Origin: Stenotrophomonas sp. NA06056
Lineage (GTDB): Bacteria; Pseudomonadota; Gammaproteobacteria; Xanthomonadales; Xanthomonadaceae
Direction of reading: 5' to 3'
NCBI RefSeq assembly: GCF_013364355.1
Contig: NZ_CP054931.1
Location: 2,542,001-2,606,000, forward strand
DNA length: 64,000 nt
The position numbers and the translations under genes are program-made. The notes under the pieces are model-generated. The model was not told the origin of the DNA. It did no database searches and saw nothing but the letters and a program-made list of their open reading frames with translations. Positions 25,778 to 35,770 of the stretch are shown here, piece by piece. Numbering within the stretch: the stretch's first letter is position 1; the number at the start of each line of letters is the position of its first letter.

Positions 25778-27118
25778 ATGCTCAGTTTTTTCCGTCGCAA
25801 GAAGCCCCAGGACGCCGTCACACCGGACGCGCCCAAGACCCAGCACTACTCGGCTGAAGAGCTGGCGGCGGCATTCCCGTCGGCCGCGCCGCCCGAGCAG
25901 GCCCCGGCCGCACCGGTAGCCCCGCCCGTGGTGGAAGCGCCGGTGCCAGTCGCCACACCCGAAATCGCCGCGCCCGCAACGTCAGCAGCACCGCCCCCGC
26001 AGGCAACGCTGGAAGCGCCGCAGGAAACCACTGCCGAAGCCCTGCCGGAACGCGTGCTGGCACCGGAGAATTTCGCAGCCGAAGCGGCCGCCGCCGCTGC
26101 GGTCCTCGCTCCGCTGGCCCCGGTCATCCCAGCGCAGGAACCGGCCGCCCCCGCCGCCGACCTGCCGGTACTGGTCGATGCCCCGGCGGCCCCGGCCGGC
26201 AAGCCCGGCTGGCGCGAGCGCCTGCGCAACAGCGCTTTCGCCCGCAGTTTCGGTGGCCTGTTCTCGCGCAATCCCAAACTCGATGACGACCTGCTGGATG
26301 AGATCGAGACCGCGCTGCTGACCGCCGACGTCGGCGTTGCCGCCACCACCGACCTGATCGCCGACCTGCGCAAGCGCATGAAGGCGCGCGAATTCAACGA
26401 TGCCAATGCCCTGCTGGCGGCACTGCGCGCCGACCTCATCGCGATCCTGCAGCCGGTGTCAAAGCCGCTGGTCATCGACCGCAACGCCAAGCCCTTCGTG
26501 GTGCTGACCGTCGGCGTCAACGGCGTCGGCAAGACCACCACCATCGGCAAGCTGGCCAAGCGCTTCAAGGACGAGGGCCACAGCCTGATGCTGGCCGCTG
26601 GCGATACCTTCCGGGCTGCCGCCGTGGCCCAGCTGCAGATCTGGGGCGAGCGCAACGGCGTGGCCGTGGTCGCGCAGGGGCAGAACGCCGATGCCGCCTC
26701 GGTCGCCTACGACGCGTTGCAGGCGGGCAAGGCCCGTGGCACGTCGGTACTGATCGCCGATACCGCCGGCCGCCTGCACACCCAGTCCGGGCTGATGAAC
26801 GAGCTGGGCAAGATCCGCCGCGTGCTTGGCAAGATCGACGAGAACGCGCCGCACGAAGTGCTGATGGTGATCGATGGCACCACTGGCCAGAACGCGCTTT
26901 CGCAGCTGCGCCAGTTCAACGCCGCGGTCAAGGTGACCGGCCTGGTGGTGACCAAGCTGGACGGTACCGCCAAGGGCGGCGTGGTGTTTGCGCTGGCCCG
27001 TGAATTCGGCATTCCGATCCGTTTCGCCGGCATCGGCGAGCGCCCGGAAGACCTGCGCGTGTTCGATCCGGAAGCTTTCGTCGACGCCCTGTTGCCGGAA
27101 GCATTGGGTACTGCCTGA
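25778..27118 (+). CDS. ftsY: Signal recognition particle receptor FtsY
   Basis: Membrane-associated GTPase that docks SRP-ribosome complexes at SecYEG. 446 aa from ATG 25778 (a TTG at 25772 is also possible). An Ala/Pro-rich acidic A domain (about 15-150) precedes the NG domain. GTPase motifs are GVNGVGKTTTIGKLA, DTFRAAAVAQL, DTAGRLHTQ and TKLDGTAKGG. Upstream of mutY on the same strand, separated by REP elements. Confidence 0.96.
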   Translation: MLSFFRRKKPQDAVTPDAPKTQHYSAEELAAAFPSAAPPEQAPAAPVAPPVVEAPVPVATPEIAAPATSAAPPPQATLEAPQETTAEALPERVLAPENFAAEAAAAAAVLAPLAPVIPAQEPAAPAADLPVLVDAPAAPAGKPGWRERLRNSAFARSFGGLFSRNPKLDDDLLDEIETALLTADVGVAATTDLIADLRKRMKAREFNDANALLAALRADLIAILQPVSKPLVIDRNAKPFVVLTVGVNGVGKTTTIGKLAKRFKDEGHSLMLAAGDTFRAAAVAQLQIWGERNGVAVVAQGQNADAASVAYDALQAGKARGTSVLIADTAGRLHTQSGLMNELGKIRRVLGKIDENAPHEVLMVIDGTTGQNALSQLRQFNAAVKVTGLVVTKLDGTAKGGVVFALAREFGIPIRFAGIGERPEDLRVFDPEAFVDALLPEALGTA

Positions 27119-27128
27119 TACGCCGTGC

Positions 27129-27151
27129 AGCCACGCATGGCGTGGCTCTAC
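27129..27151 (-). repeat. SMAG-type REP element, AGCCACGC variant (pair, left)
   Basis: AGCCACGC..GCGTGGCT with GTAG head on the minus strand, 10 bp after ftsY. Partner at 27178. Confidence 0.85.
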
Positions 27152-27177
27152 TGCAACCCGGTAGAGCCGTTGCCGTA

Positions 27178-27200
27178 GTAGAGCCACCCCATGGGTGGCT
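27178..27200 (+). repeat. SMAG-type REP element, GAGCCACCC variant (pair, right)
   Basis: GTAGAGCCACCC then GGGTGGCT. It has different arms from its partner and ends just before the mutY ribosome-binding site. Confidence 0.85.
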
Positions 27201-27216
27201 GCCTTTTGGAGTACCG

Positions 27217-28341
27217 ATGCCCCGCCAGCCGAACGCCAGCGCCATGCCAGCCGCCGAGCACGGCTTCGTCGCCCGCCTGCTGCACTGGTTCGACGACCAC
27301 GGCCGCCACGACCTGCCTTGGCAGCATCCGCGCAGCCCCTACCGGGTCTGGTTGTCGGAGATCATGCTGCAGCAGACCCAGGTGACAACGGTCATTCCGT
27401 ACTTCCATCGATTCCTGCAGCACTTCCCCACCCTGCCCGACCTCGCCGCCGCCAGCAACGATGCGGTGATGGCGCAGTGGGCCGGACTGGGTTACTACGC
27501 TCGCGCGCGTAACCTGCACACCGCCGCCAAGCGCTGCGTGGAACTGCACGATGGTGACCTGCCGCGTGATTTCGATGCCTTGCACGCCCTGCCCGGCATC
27601 GGTCGCAGCACCGCTGGCGCGATCCTCAGCCAAGCGTGGAACGACCCGTTCGCGATCCTCGACGGCAACGTCAAGCGCGTGCTCAGCCGCTATCACGGCG
27701 TCGACGGCTTTCCTGGCCTGCCCGCGATCGAAAAGCAGCTGTGGGCCATCGCCGAAACGCAGGTCGCCCAAGTACCGGCCGGACGCATGGCCGACTACAC
27801 CCAGGCGCAGATGGACCTCGGTGCGACGGTCTGCAGCCGGGCCAAACCCGCCTGCGTGATCTGCCCGCTACAGGCCGAATGCGTGGCGCGCCGCGAAGGC
27901 CGAACTGCTGAACTCCCCACGCCCAAACCCAGCAAGACGCTGCCCGAGCGCGAAGCGGTGGCCCTGCTGCTGCGCGACAAGCAGCAGCGCGTGCTGCTGC
28001 AGAAGCGGCCGGATACCGGCATCTGGGCGCAGCTGTGGACGCTTCCGCAGGCCGATGCGGGCAGCGAGCTGCAGGACTGGTTCGACGCACACGTCGATGG
28101 TTCGCTGGAAGATGCCGAAGAACTACCGATGCTGCAGCACACCTTCAGCCACTACAGACTGCATCTGCAGGTATTGTCACGGCAGGTGCACGGCCTGCGC
28201 GTGGAAGAACCTACTCTGCGCTGGGTCGACGCCGCCGAACTGTCTGCACTGGGCTTGCCAGCCCCCATCCGAAAACTGCTTGATGGCACGCCCATCCAGG
28301 CCCCGAAGCGAACTGTCGCGAAATCCCGCAACCACGAGTGA
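27217..28341 (+). CDS. mutY: Adenine DNA glycosylase
   Basis: Base-excision repair enzyme removing adenine opposite 8-oxoguanine; 374 aa. The HhH-GPD motif is [13 protein letters not shown] with catalytic Asp in [11 protein letters not shown]. The iron-sulfur loop is C-x6-C-x2-C-x5-C ([17 protein letters not shown]). The C-terminal NUDIX-like 8-oxoG recognition domain runs from about 235. ATG 27217 is preceded by TTGGAG. Followed at once by yggX, a conserved mutY-yggX pair. Confidence 0.97.
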   Translation: MPRQPNASAMPAAEHGFVARLLHWFDDHGRHDLPWQHPRSPYRVWLSEIMLQQTQVTTVIPYFHRFLQHFPTLPDLAAASNDAVMAQWAGLGYYARARNLHTAAKRCVELHDGDLPRDFDALHALPGIGRSTAGAILSQAWNDPFAILDGNVKRVLSRYHGVDGFPGLPAIEKQLWAIAETQVAQVPAGRMADYTQAQMDLGATVCSRAKPACVICPLQAECVARREGRTAELPTPKPSKTLPEREAVALLLRDKQQRVLLQKRPDTGIWAQLWTLPQADAGSELQDWFDAHVDGSLEDAEELPMLQHTFSHYRLHLQVLSRQVHGLRVEEPTLRWVDAAELSALGLPAPIRKLLDGTPIQAPKRTVAKSRNHE

Positions 28342-28346
28342 GTGCC

Positions 28347-28616
28347 ATGCCCCGAACCGTCTTCTGCCAGTACGAACAACGCGATGCCGAGGGCCTGGAC
28401 TTCGTGCCTTACCCGGGCGAGCTGGGCCAGCGTGTGTTCAACCACATCGGCAAACCGGCGTGGACCGCGTGGCTGGCACACCAGACCATGCTGATCAACG
28501 AGAACCGTCTCTCTCCGCGAAAGCCGGAGCATCGCGCACTCCTGGAAACGGAACTGGTGAAGTTCCTGTTCGAGAAGGACGCGGAGAAGCCGGCTGGTTT
28601 CGTACCGGAAGCCTGA
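28347..28616 (+). CDS. yggX: Fe(2+)-trafficking / oxidative-damage protection protein
   Basis: Small cytosolic protein of 89 aa, full length. It starts [19 protein letters not shown] with the conserved Cys7 and has [13 protein letters not shown] and [12 protein letters not shown]. YggX protects iron-sulfur clusters, and its usual neighbour mutY carries such a cluster. It begins 5 bp after the mutY stop. Confidence 0.96.
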   Translation: MPRTVFCQYEQRDAEGLDFVPYPGELGQRVFNHIGKPAWTAWLAHQTMLINENRLSPRKPEHRALLETELVKFLFEKDAEKPAGFVPEA

Positions 28617-28622
28617 CAACCG

Positions 28623-28645
28623 GTAGTGCCGGCCGCTGGCCGGCA
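28623..28645 (+). repeat. SMAG-type REP element, GCCGGCC variant (pair, left)
   Basis: GTAGTGCCGGCC..GGCCGGCA. The inverted partner at 28663-28685 is 17 bp away; together they fold into a long hairpin. Confidence 0.92.
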
Positions 28646-28662
28646 TCCCAGATGTCCCAGGT

Positions 28663-28685
28663 TGCCGGCCAGCGGCCGGCACTAC
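28663..28685 (-). repeat. SMAG-type REP element, GCCGGCC variant (pair, right)
   Basis: Inverted partner of 28623-28645, ending just before the stop of the convergent lipoprotein gene. Confidence 0.92.
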
Positions 28686-28689
28686 CGCA

Positions 28690-29148
28690 TCACCTCGCAG
28701 GCGACGTGGGCTCCTCGCGTTCCTGCACCTGCGCCTGGCGCATTTCCTTTTCCTCCGCCCGCAGCGACTTCACGTCCAGCTTGCGGATGGTCTTGATGAA
28801 GCACGGCATGCGCGGGCCACCGGTGGGATCGCGCACCAGCACCTTGTCGAACGGCGCGGAAACGCGGCCCATATGGCTGGTCAATCCGATCGCGGGTGCG
28901 TAGGACAGATCCGGGCAGGGCCCGCTCAGCTCCAGCAGGTAGGCCTCGCTGGGCTTGGTCCAGACCGCCAGCGCGCTGTCGCCCAGTTCGGTCCAGCCGT
29001 TGAGACTACCGAAGAACTGCATGTCCTTCTGTGGCGCACCGGCGTGGGCGCGATACAAGTCCAGCTTCTCGGCACTGCCCAAGCGGCCGGTGGTTGCACA
29101 GCCAGCCAGGGCCAGGCACAGCCCGGCGATCAACAGCGGGGTCTTCAT
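28690..29148 (-). CDS. DUF6491-like lipoprotein
   Basis: 152 aa from ATG 29148: signal peptide and lipobox LALAGCATTG. The mature domain has DLYRAHAGAPQKDMQFFGSLNGWTELGDSALAVWT and a Cys pair (GPCPD, MPCFI). This matches small Xanthomonadaceae lipoproteins of the DUF6491 type as I recall it. Function unknown. An in-frame start at 29175 would lack a clean signal peptide. Convergent with yggX. Confidence 0.75.
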   Translation of the reverse strand: MKTPLLIAGLCLALAGCATTGRLGSAEKLDLYRAHAGAPQKDMQFFGSLNGWTELGDSALAVWTKPSEAYLLELSGPCPDLSYAPAIGLTSHMGRVSAPFDKVLVRDPTGGPRMPCFIKTIRKLDVKSLRAEEKEMRQAQVQEREEPTSPAR

Positions 29149-29264
29149 GGCGATCTCCACAGGGAAACTGTGCACATCATGCGCCCAGTCAGGCAGCGCC
29201 GGCGCGACGGCTGGCAGCCCGATTCAGCCGCCGGTCGGCGGCTTTCCGGTCGCTTGCAACCCTG

Positions 29265-29287
29265 GTAGTCGCCAACCTTGGTTGGCG
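29265..29287 (+). repeat. SMAG-like element, GCCAACC variant (pair, left)
   Basis: GTAGTCGCCAACC then GGTTGGCG. Its partner at 29305-29326 has different arms (GCCGACC/GGTCGGC), a heterodimer. Confidence 0.75.
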
Positions 29288-29304
29288 CTCGGCCTGCAGG
29301 AGCA

Positions 29305-29326
29305 GCCGACCAAGGTCGGCCTCTAC
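29305..29326 (-). repeat. SMAG-like element, GCCGACC variant (pair, right)
   Basis: Minus-strand GTAGAGGCCGACC then GGTCGGC, just downstream of lolD. Confidence 0.75.
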
Positions 29327-29334
29327 CAAGCAGG

Positions 29335-30048
29335 TCAGACGTCGGCGTGGGCCAGCGCGTGCAGGCGCCCTTCGCGCAGCTCCAGCACACGGTCCAGGCG
29401 TCGCGCCAACGAGCGGTCGTGGGTGACCAGCACCAGGCTGGTGTGGCGGGCACGGTTGAGCTCGAGCATCAGCTCGAACACGGTCGCGGCAGTGCGGTCA
29501 TCCAGGTTGCCGGTAGGCTCGTCGCCCAGCACGCAGGCCGGGTGATTGACCAGCGCGCGCGCCACCGCGGCACGCTGGCGTTCGCCACCGGACAATTCGC
29601 CGGGCTTGTGGTCCAGGCGATGGCCGAGGCCCACCGCTTCCAGCAACGCAGTCGCGCGCGTGCTGGCCTCCGCCACGGCGGTACCGGCCAGCATCACCGG
29701 CATCATCACGTTTTCCAGCGCGGTGAATTCCGGCAGCAGGTGGTGGAACTGGTAAACGAAACCCAGCGCCTGGTTGCGCAGCAGGCCGCGCGAGGTGTCC
29801 GACAGCGCGGACATGCGCTGGCCGGTGACATAGACCTCGCCCGCGGTGGGCGTGTCCAGCCCACCCAGCAGGTGCAGCAGCGTGCTCTTGCCGGCACCGG
29901 AGGCACCGATGATCGCAACCGTCTCGCCGGCGGTCACCGTCAGGTCCAGGCCATCGAACACCGGGGTCTGCATGCGCCCTTCGGCGTAGGTCTTGCCCAG
30001 CGTTTCTGCACGGATCACTTCATCGCCGCGGTTGAAGACCTTATTCAT
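29335..30048 (-). CDS. lolD: Lipoprotein-releasing ABC transporter ATPase
   Basis: Cytoplasmic ATPase of the Lol system that detaches outer-membrane lipoproteins from the inner membrane; 237 aa. Walker [10 protein letters not shown], LolD loop [19 protein letters not shown], signature [15 protein letters not shown], Walker [13 protein letters not shown] and H-switch VTHD. It overlaps the end of the permease gene by 8 bp. The window holds one permease gene beside it. Confidence 0.95.
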   Translation of the reverse strand: MNKVFNRGDEVIRAETLGKTYAEGRMQTPVFDGLDLTVTAGETVAIIGASGAGKSTLLHLLGGLDTPTAGEVYVTGQRMSALSDTSRGLLRNQALGFVYQFHHLLPEFTALENVMMPVMLAGTAVAEASTRATALLEAVGLGHRLDHKPGELSGGERQRAAVARALVNHPACVLGDEPTGNLDDRTAATVFELMLELNRARHTSLVLVTHDRSLARRLDRVLELREGRLHALAHADV

Positions 30049-31282
30049 AACGCAGGGCCTCCGCCGGCTGGGTGCGTGCTGCCCGCCAGGCGGGATACAA
30101 AGTGGCCAGGAAGCTCATCAGCAGCGCAATCAGGGTGATCACCACGATGTCGCTGGTCTGCATGTCGGTCGGCAGGCCGGTGATGTAGTACACGTCCTCC
30201 GGCAGCAGCTTGACCTTGAACACCGACTCGATGGCACCGAGGATGCGCTCCAGGTTCAGTGTCAGGGTGATGCCTCCGATCAGGCCCGCGAGGGTGCCGA
30301 AGATGCCGATCAGCGAGCCCTGCACCATGAACACCTGCATCACCCCGCCCGGGGTCAGGCCCAGGGTGCGCAGAATCGCGATGTCGGCCTGCTTGTCGGT
30401 CACCAGCATCACCTGCGAGGACACCAGGTTGAACGCGCCCATGGCGATGATCAGCGAGAGCAGGATGCCCATCACTACCTTTTCCATGCGCAGCGAGTGA
30501 TACAGGTTGGCGTTCTGCTGGGTCCAGTCGCTGACCCGATAGGCGCCGCCGAGGTTCTGCGCCAGGTCCACGCCCACCTCCAGTGAGCGATCCATGTCAT
30601 GCAGTTTCAGGCGGACGCCGGTGGCACCGTCGGAACGCAGTACGCGCTCGAGGTCTTTCATGTTGGCAAAACCCACACCGCGATCGACTTCGTTGTAACC
30701 GGCCTCGAAGATGCCGCTGACGGTGAAGCGTTTCATGCGTGGCACCGCGCCGGCCGGCGTGCCCTGCACTTCCGCGAACGTCACCAGCACCTGGTCACCG
30801 ACATCCACGCCCAGCCAGACCGCCAGTTCCTTGCCCAGCAGCAGGTTGAAGCTACCCGGGGTCAGGCTGCCGTAGCTGCCCTTGGTGACCTTCTTGTCGA
30901 TCACCGACACCTTCGGCTCCAGCGCCGGGTCGATACCCTGGATGATCGCGCCCTGCACACGCGGGCCACTGATCATCGACTGGATCTCGATGTATGGTGC
31001 AGCACCGGCGACGCGCGGATCCTTGCTGGCCACGTCGACCACGCGCATCCAGTCCGGCATCGGTTCGCCGTCACGGCTGATGGTGGTGTGCGCGGTCATC
31101 TGCAGCAGGCGGCTGCGGATCTCCTTCTGGAATCCGCTCATCACCGCCAGCGTGGTGATCAGCACCGTCACCCCGAGCGCGATGCCCAGGATCGATGCCA
31201 TCGAAATGAAGGAGATGAAGCCGTTGCGGCGTTTGGCGCGCAGGTAGCGCAGGCCAATGGCCACGGGAATGGGTTTGAACAT
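30041..31282 (-). CDS. lolC: Lipoprotein-releasing ABC transporter permease (LolC/LolE family)
   Basis: Inner-membrane permease of 413 aa with the FtsX/MacB topology. TM1 is near 25-45 ([28 protein letters not shown]) and is followed by a large periplasmic domain. Three C-terminal TM segments (about 275-400) end [20 protein letters not shown]. Only one permease gene is present; many gammaproteobacteria have LolC and LolE, others a single LolF-type protein. Calling it lolC rather than lolE or lolF is arbitrary. Confidence 0.9.
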   Translation of the reverse strand: MFKPIPVAIGLRYLRAKRRNGFISFISMASILGIALGVTVLITTLAVMSGFQKEIRSRLLQMTAHTTISRDGEPMPDWMRVVDVASKDPRVAGAAPYIEIQSMISGPRVQGAIIQGIDPALEPKVSVIDKKVTKGSYGSLTPGSFNLLLGKELAVWLGVDVGDQVLVTFAEVQGTPAGAVPRMKRFTVSGIFEAGYNEVDRGVGFANMKDLERVLRSDGATGVRLKLHDMDRSLEVGVDLAQNLGGAYRVSDWTQQNANLYHSLRMEKVVMGILLSLIIAMGAFNLVSSQVMLVTDKQADIAILRTLGLTPGGVMQVFMVQGSLIGIFGTLAGLIGGITLTLNLERILGAIESVFKVKLLPEDVYYITGLPTDMQTSDIVVITLIALLMSFLATLYPAWRAARTQPAEALRYE

Positions 31283-31305
31283 GCAGGCACGCCAGTCGAT
31301 TCAGC

Positions 31306-31755
31306 CTATGGTGCCACCGACCGGGGCCTACGGGAAACGGCGCGTGCGGATACGGCCAGTCGCAGTTCACGTCGCTGCCCACGATCAAGCACATCCGGCC
31401 AGAACAACAGCCGTCGTCGGTGCCAGCCCTCACGCCACTGCAGCATCAGCCAAGGCCCCCGCACCACCAGTCGCGGCGCGGGGATGTCCTGCCCGCCCAC
31501 GCGCAATGGCTCCGGTGGGGGCGGCAGCTGCACCTTCACGCGGGGCCGCCGCAGGCGCCAAGCCAGCTCGGCCAGGCCGAGCCCCCAGATCCCGACCAGC
31601 ACGGGAACCAGGTGCGCCGACGGCAGATCCGAAGCGCGCAGCAGCCACGGCGCGGCCAGCAGCACAGCCAGCTGAGCGCCGGCCTGCAGCCGCGATGGGC
31701 GCCACTCAAGGCTTGAGGGCGAGGATCTTTTGCATGAGAGGGATGGCGTGCGCAT
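31306..31755 (-). CDS. YgfX/CptA-like membrane protein next to sdhE
   Basis: About 149 aa from ATG 31755, overlapping sdhE by 50 bp; the start is uncertain because the frame has no nearer ATG or GTG. Two hydrophobic segments ([13 protein letters not shown] and [20 protein letters not shown]) are followed by a basic cytoplasmic beta-rich domain ([28 protein letters not shown]). Size, topology, and position after sdhE all match E. coli ygfX (cptA), which forms a pair with sdhE (ygfY). ygfX has been reported as a toxin and also as a membrane partner of SdhE. Confidence 0.65.
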   Translation of the reverse strand: MRTPSLSCKRSSPSSLEWRPSRLQAGAQLAVLLAAPWLLRASDLPSAHLVPVLVGIWGLGLAELAWRLRRPRVKVQLPPPPEPLRVGGQDIPAPRLVVRGPWLMLQWREGWHRRRLLFWPDVLDRGQRRELRLAVSARAVSRRPRSVAP

Positions 31756-31954
31756 GTGGGCAGGCCTCGTAGCCCATGAACCAGCGCCACAACTTATCGT
31801 CTTCGCAATCGAGCAGGAACAGGAAAACCTCGCGCTCTTCGGTCGGCGCACTGCTCCATTCGCGGTCCAGGTAGCGCCCGAACAGCTGGTCCAGTTCGCG
31901 CATGCCACGCCGGCAGCGCCAGCGCAGCTTCTTCAGCAGAACATCTTCTTCCAT
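31706..31954 (-). CDS. sdhE: FAD assembly factor SdhE
   Basis: A small helical protein of 82 aa that promotes covalent FAD attachment to SdhA. The signature [16 protein letters not shown] contains the RGxxE motif that contacts the flavoprotein. The rest ([21 protein letters not shown]) matches the family. It follows sdhB on the same strand, separated by two REP copies, so it is probably part of the sdh transcript. Confidence 0.94.
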   Translation of the reverse strand: MEEDVLLKKLRWRCRRGMRELDQLFGRYLDREWSSAPTEEREVFLFLLDCEDDKLWRWFMGYEACPHAHAIPLMQKILALKP

Positions 31955-31976
31955 CGTGTCTCTCCAGATACAGCAA

Positions 31977-32032
31977 AGCCACGCATGGCGTGGCTCTGCT
32001 GGGAGGTGCAGCCACGCGTGGCGTGGCTCTAC
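31977..32032 (-). repeat. Two tandem SMAG-type REP elements (AGCCACGC variant)
   Basis: Copies at 31977-31999 (head mutated to GCAG) and 32010-32032 (GTAG head), in the same orientation rather than inverted. They lie between sdhB and sdhE. Confidence 0.85.
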
Positions 32033-32051
32033 CGGGTACAGCCAGGCCGTA

Positions 32052-32837
32052 TCAGGCGCGGCGTTCCATCATCAGCTTCTTGATCTCGGCGATCGCCAGC
32101 GCCGGGTTCAGGCCCTTCGGGCAGGTCCGGGCGCAGTTCATGATGGTGTGGCAGCGGTACAGCTTGAACGGATCTTCCAGATCGTCCAGGCGCGCACCGG
32201 TGTCCTCATCGCGCGAGTCGATGATCCAGCGGTAGGCCTGCAGCAGGATCGCCGGGCCCAGGTAACGCTCGCCGTTCCACCAGTAGCTCGGGCAGCTGGT
32301 CGAGCAGCACGCGCACAGGATGCACTCGTACAGGCCATCGAGCTTCTTGCGGTCTTCCGGCGACTGCAGGCGCTCACGGTCCGGCGGTGCCGGGGTCTGG
32401 GTGCGGATCCACGGCTTGATCGAGGCGTACTGCGCGTAGAAGTGGGTCAGGTCCGGAACCAGATCCTTGACCACGTTCATGTGCGGCAGCGGGTAGATCG
32501 GCACTTCCTTCTTGCCGCAGTCCGAGATGGCTCGGGTGCAGGCCAGGGTGTTGGTGCCGTCGATGTTCATCGCGCACGAACCACAGATACCTTCGCGGCA
32601 CGAGCGGCGGAAGGTCAGGGTCGGATCGATCTCGTTCTTGATCTTGATCAGCGCGTCCAGAACCATCGGGCCGCAGGCGTCCAGATCGACGTCATAGGTG
32701 TCGGTGCGCGGATTGCTGTCGTCGTCCGGACTCCAGCGGTAGATCTTGAAGGTGCGCACGTTCTTGCCGCCGGTCTTGGCGGGGAAGTGCTTGCCCTTCG
32801 TGATCTTGGAATTCTTGGGGAGTGAAAACTCGGCCAT
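32052..32837 (-). CDS. sdhB: Succinate dehydrogenase iron-sulfur subunit
   Basis: Complex II subunit of 261 aa carrying three Fe-S clusters between SdhA flavin and quinone. [2Fe-2S] ligands lie in [15 protein letters not shown]; [4Fe-4S] in [12 protein letters not shown]; [3Fe-4S] in [17 protein letters not shown]. Downstream of sdhA with a 66-bp gap. Confidence 0.97.
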   Translation of the reverse strand: MAEFSLPKNSKITKGKHFPAKTGGKNVRTFKIYRWSPDDDSNPRTDTYDVDLDACGPMVLDALIKIKNEIDPTLTFRRSCREGICGSCAMNIDGTNTLACTRAISDCGKKEVPIYPLPHMNVVKDLVPDLTHFYAQYASIKPWIRTQTPAPPDRERLQSPEDRKKLDGLYECILCACCSTSCPSYWWNGERYLGPAILLQAYRWIIDSRDEDTGARLDDLEDPFKLYRCHTIMNCARTCPKGLNPALAIAEIKKLMMERRA

Positions 32838-32903
32838 GGCTGCTCTCGTTGGCTCAGGCGGCCCGCGCCCGAGGGCGCGGATTGCATGTTAGGCGGGGTC
32901 GGA

Positions 32904-34694
32904 TCAGTACACGCGCGGCTTCGGCGGCACCACGGACACGTCATCAGTCAACGTGTACATGTGCACCGGACGGTAGTCGAAGCTGCACTTGCCCTTCTCG
33001 TCCACGCTGACCAGGGTGTGCTTCTGCCAATTGACGTCGTCGCGGTCCGGGAAGTCCTCGTGCGCATGTGCGCCGCGGCTTTCCTTGCGCTGCTCGGCCG
33101 AGTTGATCGTCGCCACCGCGTTCAGCAGCAGGTTGTTCAGCTCGTAGGTCTCGATCAGGTCCGAGTTCCACACCAGCGAACGGTCGGAGACCTTCACGTC
33201 CTGGAACGAGTCGAAGATCTTGTCCATCTTCTCGCAGCCTTCCTTCAGCGTCTGGCTGGTACGGAAGACCGCCGCGTCGGCCTGCATGGTGCGCTGCATG
33301 CGATCGCGGATGACCGAAGTCGGGGTATCGCCGTTGGCGTGGCGCAGCTTGTCCAGCAAGCCCAGCGCCTTGTCGCAGGCGTCTGCCGGCAGGGTCTTGT
33401 GCGCCGCGCCCGGGGTGATCGTCGCTGCGCAACGATTGGCCACCGCACGGCCGAACACCACCAGGTCCAGCAGCGAGTTCGAGCCCAGGCGGTTGGCACC
33501 GTGCACCGAAACGCAGGCCGCTTCGCCGATGGCGTACAGGCCCGGCACGACCGCATCGGGGTTCTCGCCGTCCTTGCGCACCACTTCACCGTGGTAGTTG
33601 GTCGGAATGCCGCCCATGTTGTAGTGCACGGTCGGGATCACCGGGATCGGCTGCTTGTGCACGTCGACGCCAGCGAAGATGCGGGCGCTTTCGGCGATGC
33701 CCGGCAGCTTGTCGTCGATCACGCCCGGGCCGAGGTGGGTCAGGTCGAGCAGGATGTGGTCCTTGTGCTCGCCAACGCCGCGGCCTTCACGGATCTCGAT
33801 GGTCATCGAACGGCTGACCACGTCACGCGAAGCCAGATCCTTGTAGTGCGGTGCGTAGCGCTCCATGAAGCGCTCGCCGCTGCTGTTGCGCAGGATGCCA
33901 CCTTCACCGCGGACACCCTCGGTGATCAGGCAGCCGGCGCCGTAGATGCCGGTCGGATGGAACTGCACGAACTCCATGTCCTGCATGGCGATGCCGGCGC
34001 GCATGGCCAGGCCGCCACCGTCGCCGGTGCAGGTGTGCGCCGAGGTGGCGCTGAAGTAGGCGCGGCCGTAGCCGCCAGTGGCCAGCACCACGCCCTGGGC
34101 GCGGAACAGGTGCAGCGTGCCGTCGGACATGTCCAACGCCAGTACGCCGCGGCAGGCACCTTCGTCATCGAAGATCAGGTCGAGCGCGAAGTACTCGATC
34201 ATGAAACGAGCGTCGTGCTTCAGCGACTGCTGGTACAGGGTGTGCAGCATCGCGTGGCCGGTACGGTCGGCCGCCGCGCAGGTACGCTGCGCCGCCGGGC
34301 CTTCGCCGTACTGGGTGGTCATGCCACCGAACGGACGCTGGTAGATCTTGCCTTCGGCGGTGCGACTGAACGGCACGCCGTAGTGCTCGAGTTCGATGAT
34401 CGCCGGAATCGCTTCGCGGCACATGTACTCGATGGCGTCCTGGTCGCCCAGCCAATCCGAACCCTTGATGGTGTCGAAGAAGTGGTAACGCCAGTCGTCC
34501 TCGCCCATGTTGCCGAGCGCAGCGGAGATACCACCCTGGGCGGCGACGGTGTGCGACCGGGTCGGGAAGACCTTGGTCAGGCACACGGTCTGCAGGCCCT
34601 TGGCGGCCAGGCCGAACGTGGCACGCAGGCCGGCGCCGCCGGCGCCCACCACGACCATGTCGTACTTGTGTTCGGTAATCTTGTAAGCGGACAT
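32904..34694 (-). CDS. sdhA: Succinate dehydrogenase flavoprotein subunit
   Basis: Catalytic subunit of complex II, 596 aa. FAD fold [17 protein letters not shown]; covalent-flavin His in [13 protein letters not shown]; substrate-site HPTGIYGAG and the active-site Arg region [26 protein letters not shown]. It lies between sdhD and sdhB in the usual sdhCDAB order. Confidence 0.98.
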   Translation of the reverse strand: MSAYKITEHKYDMVVVGAGGAGLRATFGLAAKGLQTVCLTKVFPTRSHTVAAQGGISAALGNMGEDDWRYHFFDTIKGSDWLGDQDAIEYMCREAIPAIIELEHYGVPFSRTAEGKIYQRPFGGMTTQYGEGPAAQRTCAAADRTGHAMLHTLYQQSLKHDARFMIEYFALDLIFDDEGACRGVLALDMSDGTLHLFRAQGVVLATGGYGRAYFSATSAHTCTGDGGGLAMRAGIAMQDMEFVQFHPTGIYGAGCLITEGVRGEGGILRNSSGERFMERYAPHYKDLASRDVVSRSMTIEIREGRGVGEHKDHILLDLTHLGPGVIDDKLPGIAESARIFAGVDVHKQPIPVIPTVHYNMGGIPTNYHGEVVRKDGENPDAVVPGLYAIGEAACVSVHGANRLGSNSLLDLVVFGRAVANRCAATITPGAAHKTLPADACDKALGLLDKLRHANGDTPTSVIRDRMQRTMQADAAVFRTSQTLKEGCEKMDKIFDSFQDVKVSDRSLVWNSDLIETYELNNLLLNAVATINSAEQRKESRGAHAHEDFPDRDDVNWQKHTLVSVDEKGKCSFDYRPVHMYTLTDDVSVVPPKPRVY

Positions 34695-34725
34695 CTAGTC
34701 TGGATTCCTGTCTTGGCGCCTGGGC

Positions 34726-35112
34726 TCAGGCAACGCCGAGGGCGATGCGGCCCACCGCAAACACACTGACGATCATGCCGAGCACGGCGACGAACTTCAC
34801 CGCGGTCTGCAGCACCAGGGCCAGCAGCGATTCGTGGATGTAGTCCTCCAGCACGACCTGCAGGCCGAGCTGGGCGTGCCAGAACATGGCAATCAGCAGG
34901 CCGATCAGCGGAACGGCGTTCCACGGCTTGGCGATCGCGGCCGTGGCGGTCACGTAATCCGAGCCCAGCAGGCCCAGCACGAACACCAGGAACCAGATGC
35001 CCAGCACCACCAGCGCGGCGGCGGTCAGGCGCTGATGCACGAAGTGCTCGGTGCCGGTCTTGGCCGAACCGAGACCGCGCACGCCCTTCAACGGGGTACG
35101 GAACTTGCTCAC
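34726..35112 (-). CDS. sdhD: Succinate dehydrogenase membrane anchor subunit
   Basis: 128 aa with three TM segments (about 30-50, 60-85, 98-122). It starts at GTG 35112, which overlaps the sdhC stop (GTGA). HAQLGLQVVLEDYIHE carries the likely haem-ligand His and quinone-site residues. Together with SdhC it anchors SdhAB and binds haem b and ubiquinone. Confidence 0.93.
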   Translation of the reverse strand: MSKFRTPLKGVRGLGSAKTGTEHFVHQRLTAAALVVLGIWFLVFVLGLLGSDYVTATAAIAKPWNAVPLIGLLIAMFWHAQLGLQVVLEDYIHESLLALVLQTAVKFVAVLGMIVSVFAVGRIALGVA

Positions 35113-35501
35113 GCGGCACCTCCGAACATCACATAGGCCCACACCGCCAGGGTGATCAGCAGGCTGCCGATCACCGACATCCAGCTGCTGCGGATGAAGG
35201 TGGCAATGCGGAATCCGATCGCGAAGTCCTGCACGATGTGGCGGATGCCATTGCACAGGTGATAGGCGAACGACCATGTCCACGCGAACAGGAACACGCG
35301 GCCATACCAGGCCCCGGCATGGCCGGTGAAGCAGTTCCAGGATTCGGGCCCCATCATCAGAGCCAACAGGCCTCCGGCGATGATGAGGGCACCAACAGAC
35401 AGAAAGACGCCAGTGGCTCGATGCAGGATCGAGGTGGCCATCTGAATCTGCCAGCGATACACCTGAAGGTGCGGAGAAAGGGGACGTTGTCTGGTCGCCA
35501 T
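35109..35501 (-). CDS. sdhC: Succinate dehydrogenase cytochrome b556 subunit
   Basis: 130 aa from ATG 35501 (MATRQRPLSPHLQVYRW). SdhC signatures RPLSPHLQVYRW and SILHRATG are present, and the haem-ligand His lies in the second TM region (SFAYHLCNGIRHIVQDF). Three TM segments. An upstream in-frame extension to 35591 lacks similarity and is rejected. Confidence 0.94.
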   Translation of the reverse strand: MATRQRPLSPHLQVYRWQIQMATSILHRATGVFLSVGALIIAGGLLALMMGPESWNCFTGHAGAWYGRVFLFAWTWSFAYHLCNGIRHIVQDFAIGFRIATFIRSSWMSVIGSLLITLAVWAYVMFGGAA

Positions 35502-35557
35502 TCGCTGGGCTCGTTGTCTCGGCTGGGCGGCATAAGGCCGCGTTGGCTCAATGCTGA

Positions 35558-35731
35558 TCAAAAATCGATGCAGCGTCCGTTTTTTTCCCAATCGCCATAC
35601 CGCACCGGATCGAGTCCGCCGCGGCCACCGAATTCCTCTTCCACCTCTGGTTGTTCCACGGGCACAGGGACCGGGGGAACCAGCGGGGCTTCAGCTTCGG
35701 CGTCGGGAGTGGGGGTTGTTTGGCCTATCAT
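35558..35731 (-). CDS. DUF1674 / SDHAF4-type succinate dehydrogenase assembly factor
   Basis: 57 aa from ATG 35731. After a Pro/Glu-rich head, the C terminus EEFGGRGGLDPVRYGDWEKN then GRCIDF carries the DUF1674 signature (GGxxGxDPxRYGDWExxGxxxDF). Homologues include mitochondrial SDHAF4, which binds free flavinated SdhA and protects it during complex II assembly. Its place immediately upstream of sdhC supports that role. It is often missed in annotation because of its size. Confidence 0.85.
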   Translation of the reverse strand: MIGQTTPTPDAEAEAPLVPPVPVPVEQPEVEEEFGGRGGLDPVRYGDWEKNGRCIDF

Positions 35732-35770
35732 GATCGGTCTCGCAACGCACAAATTTTAGACCTCGTTCAC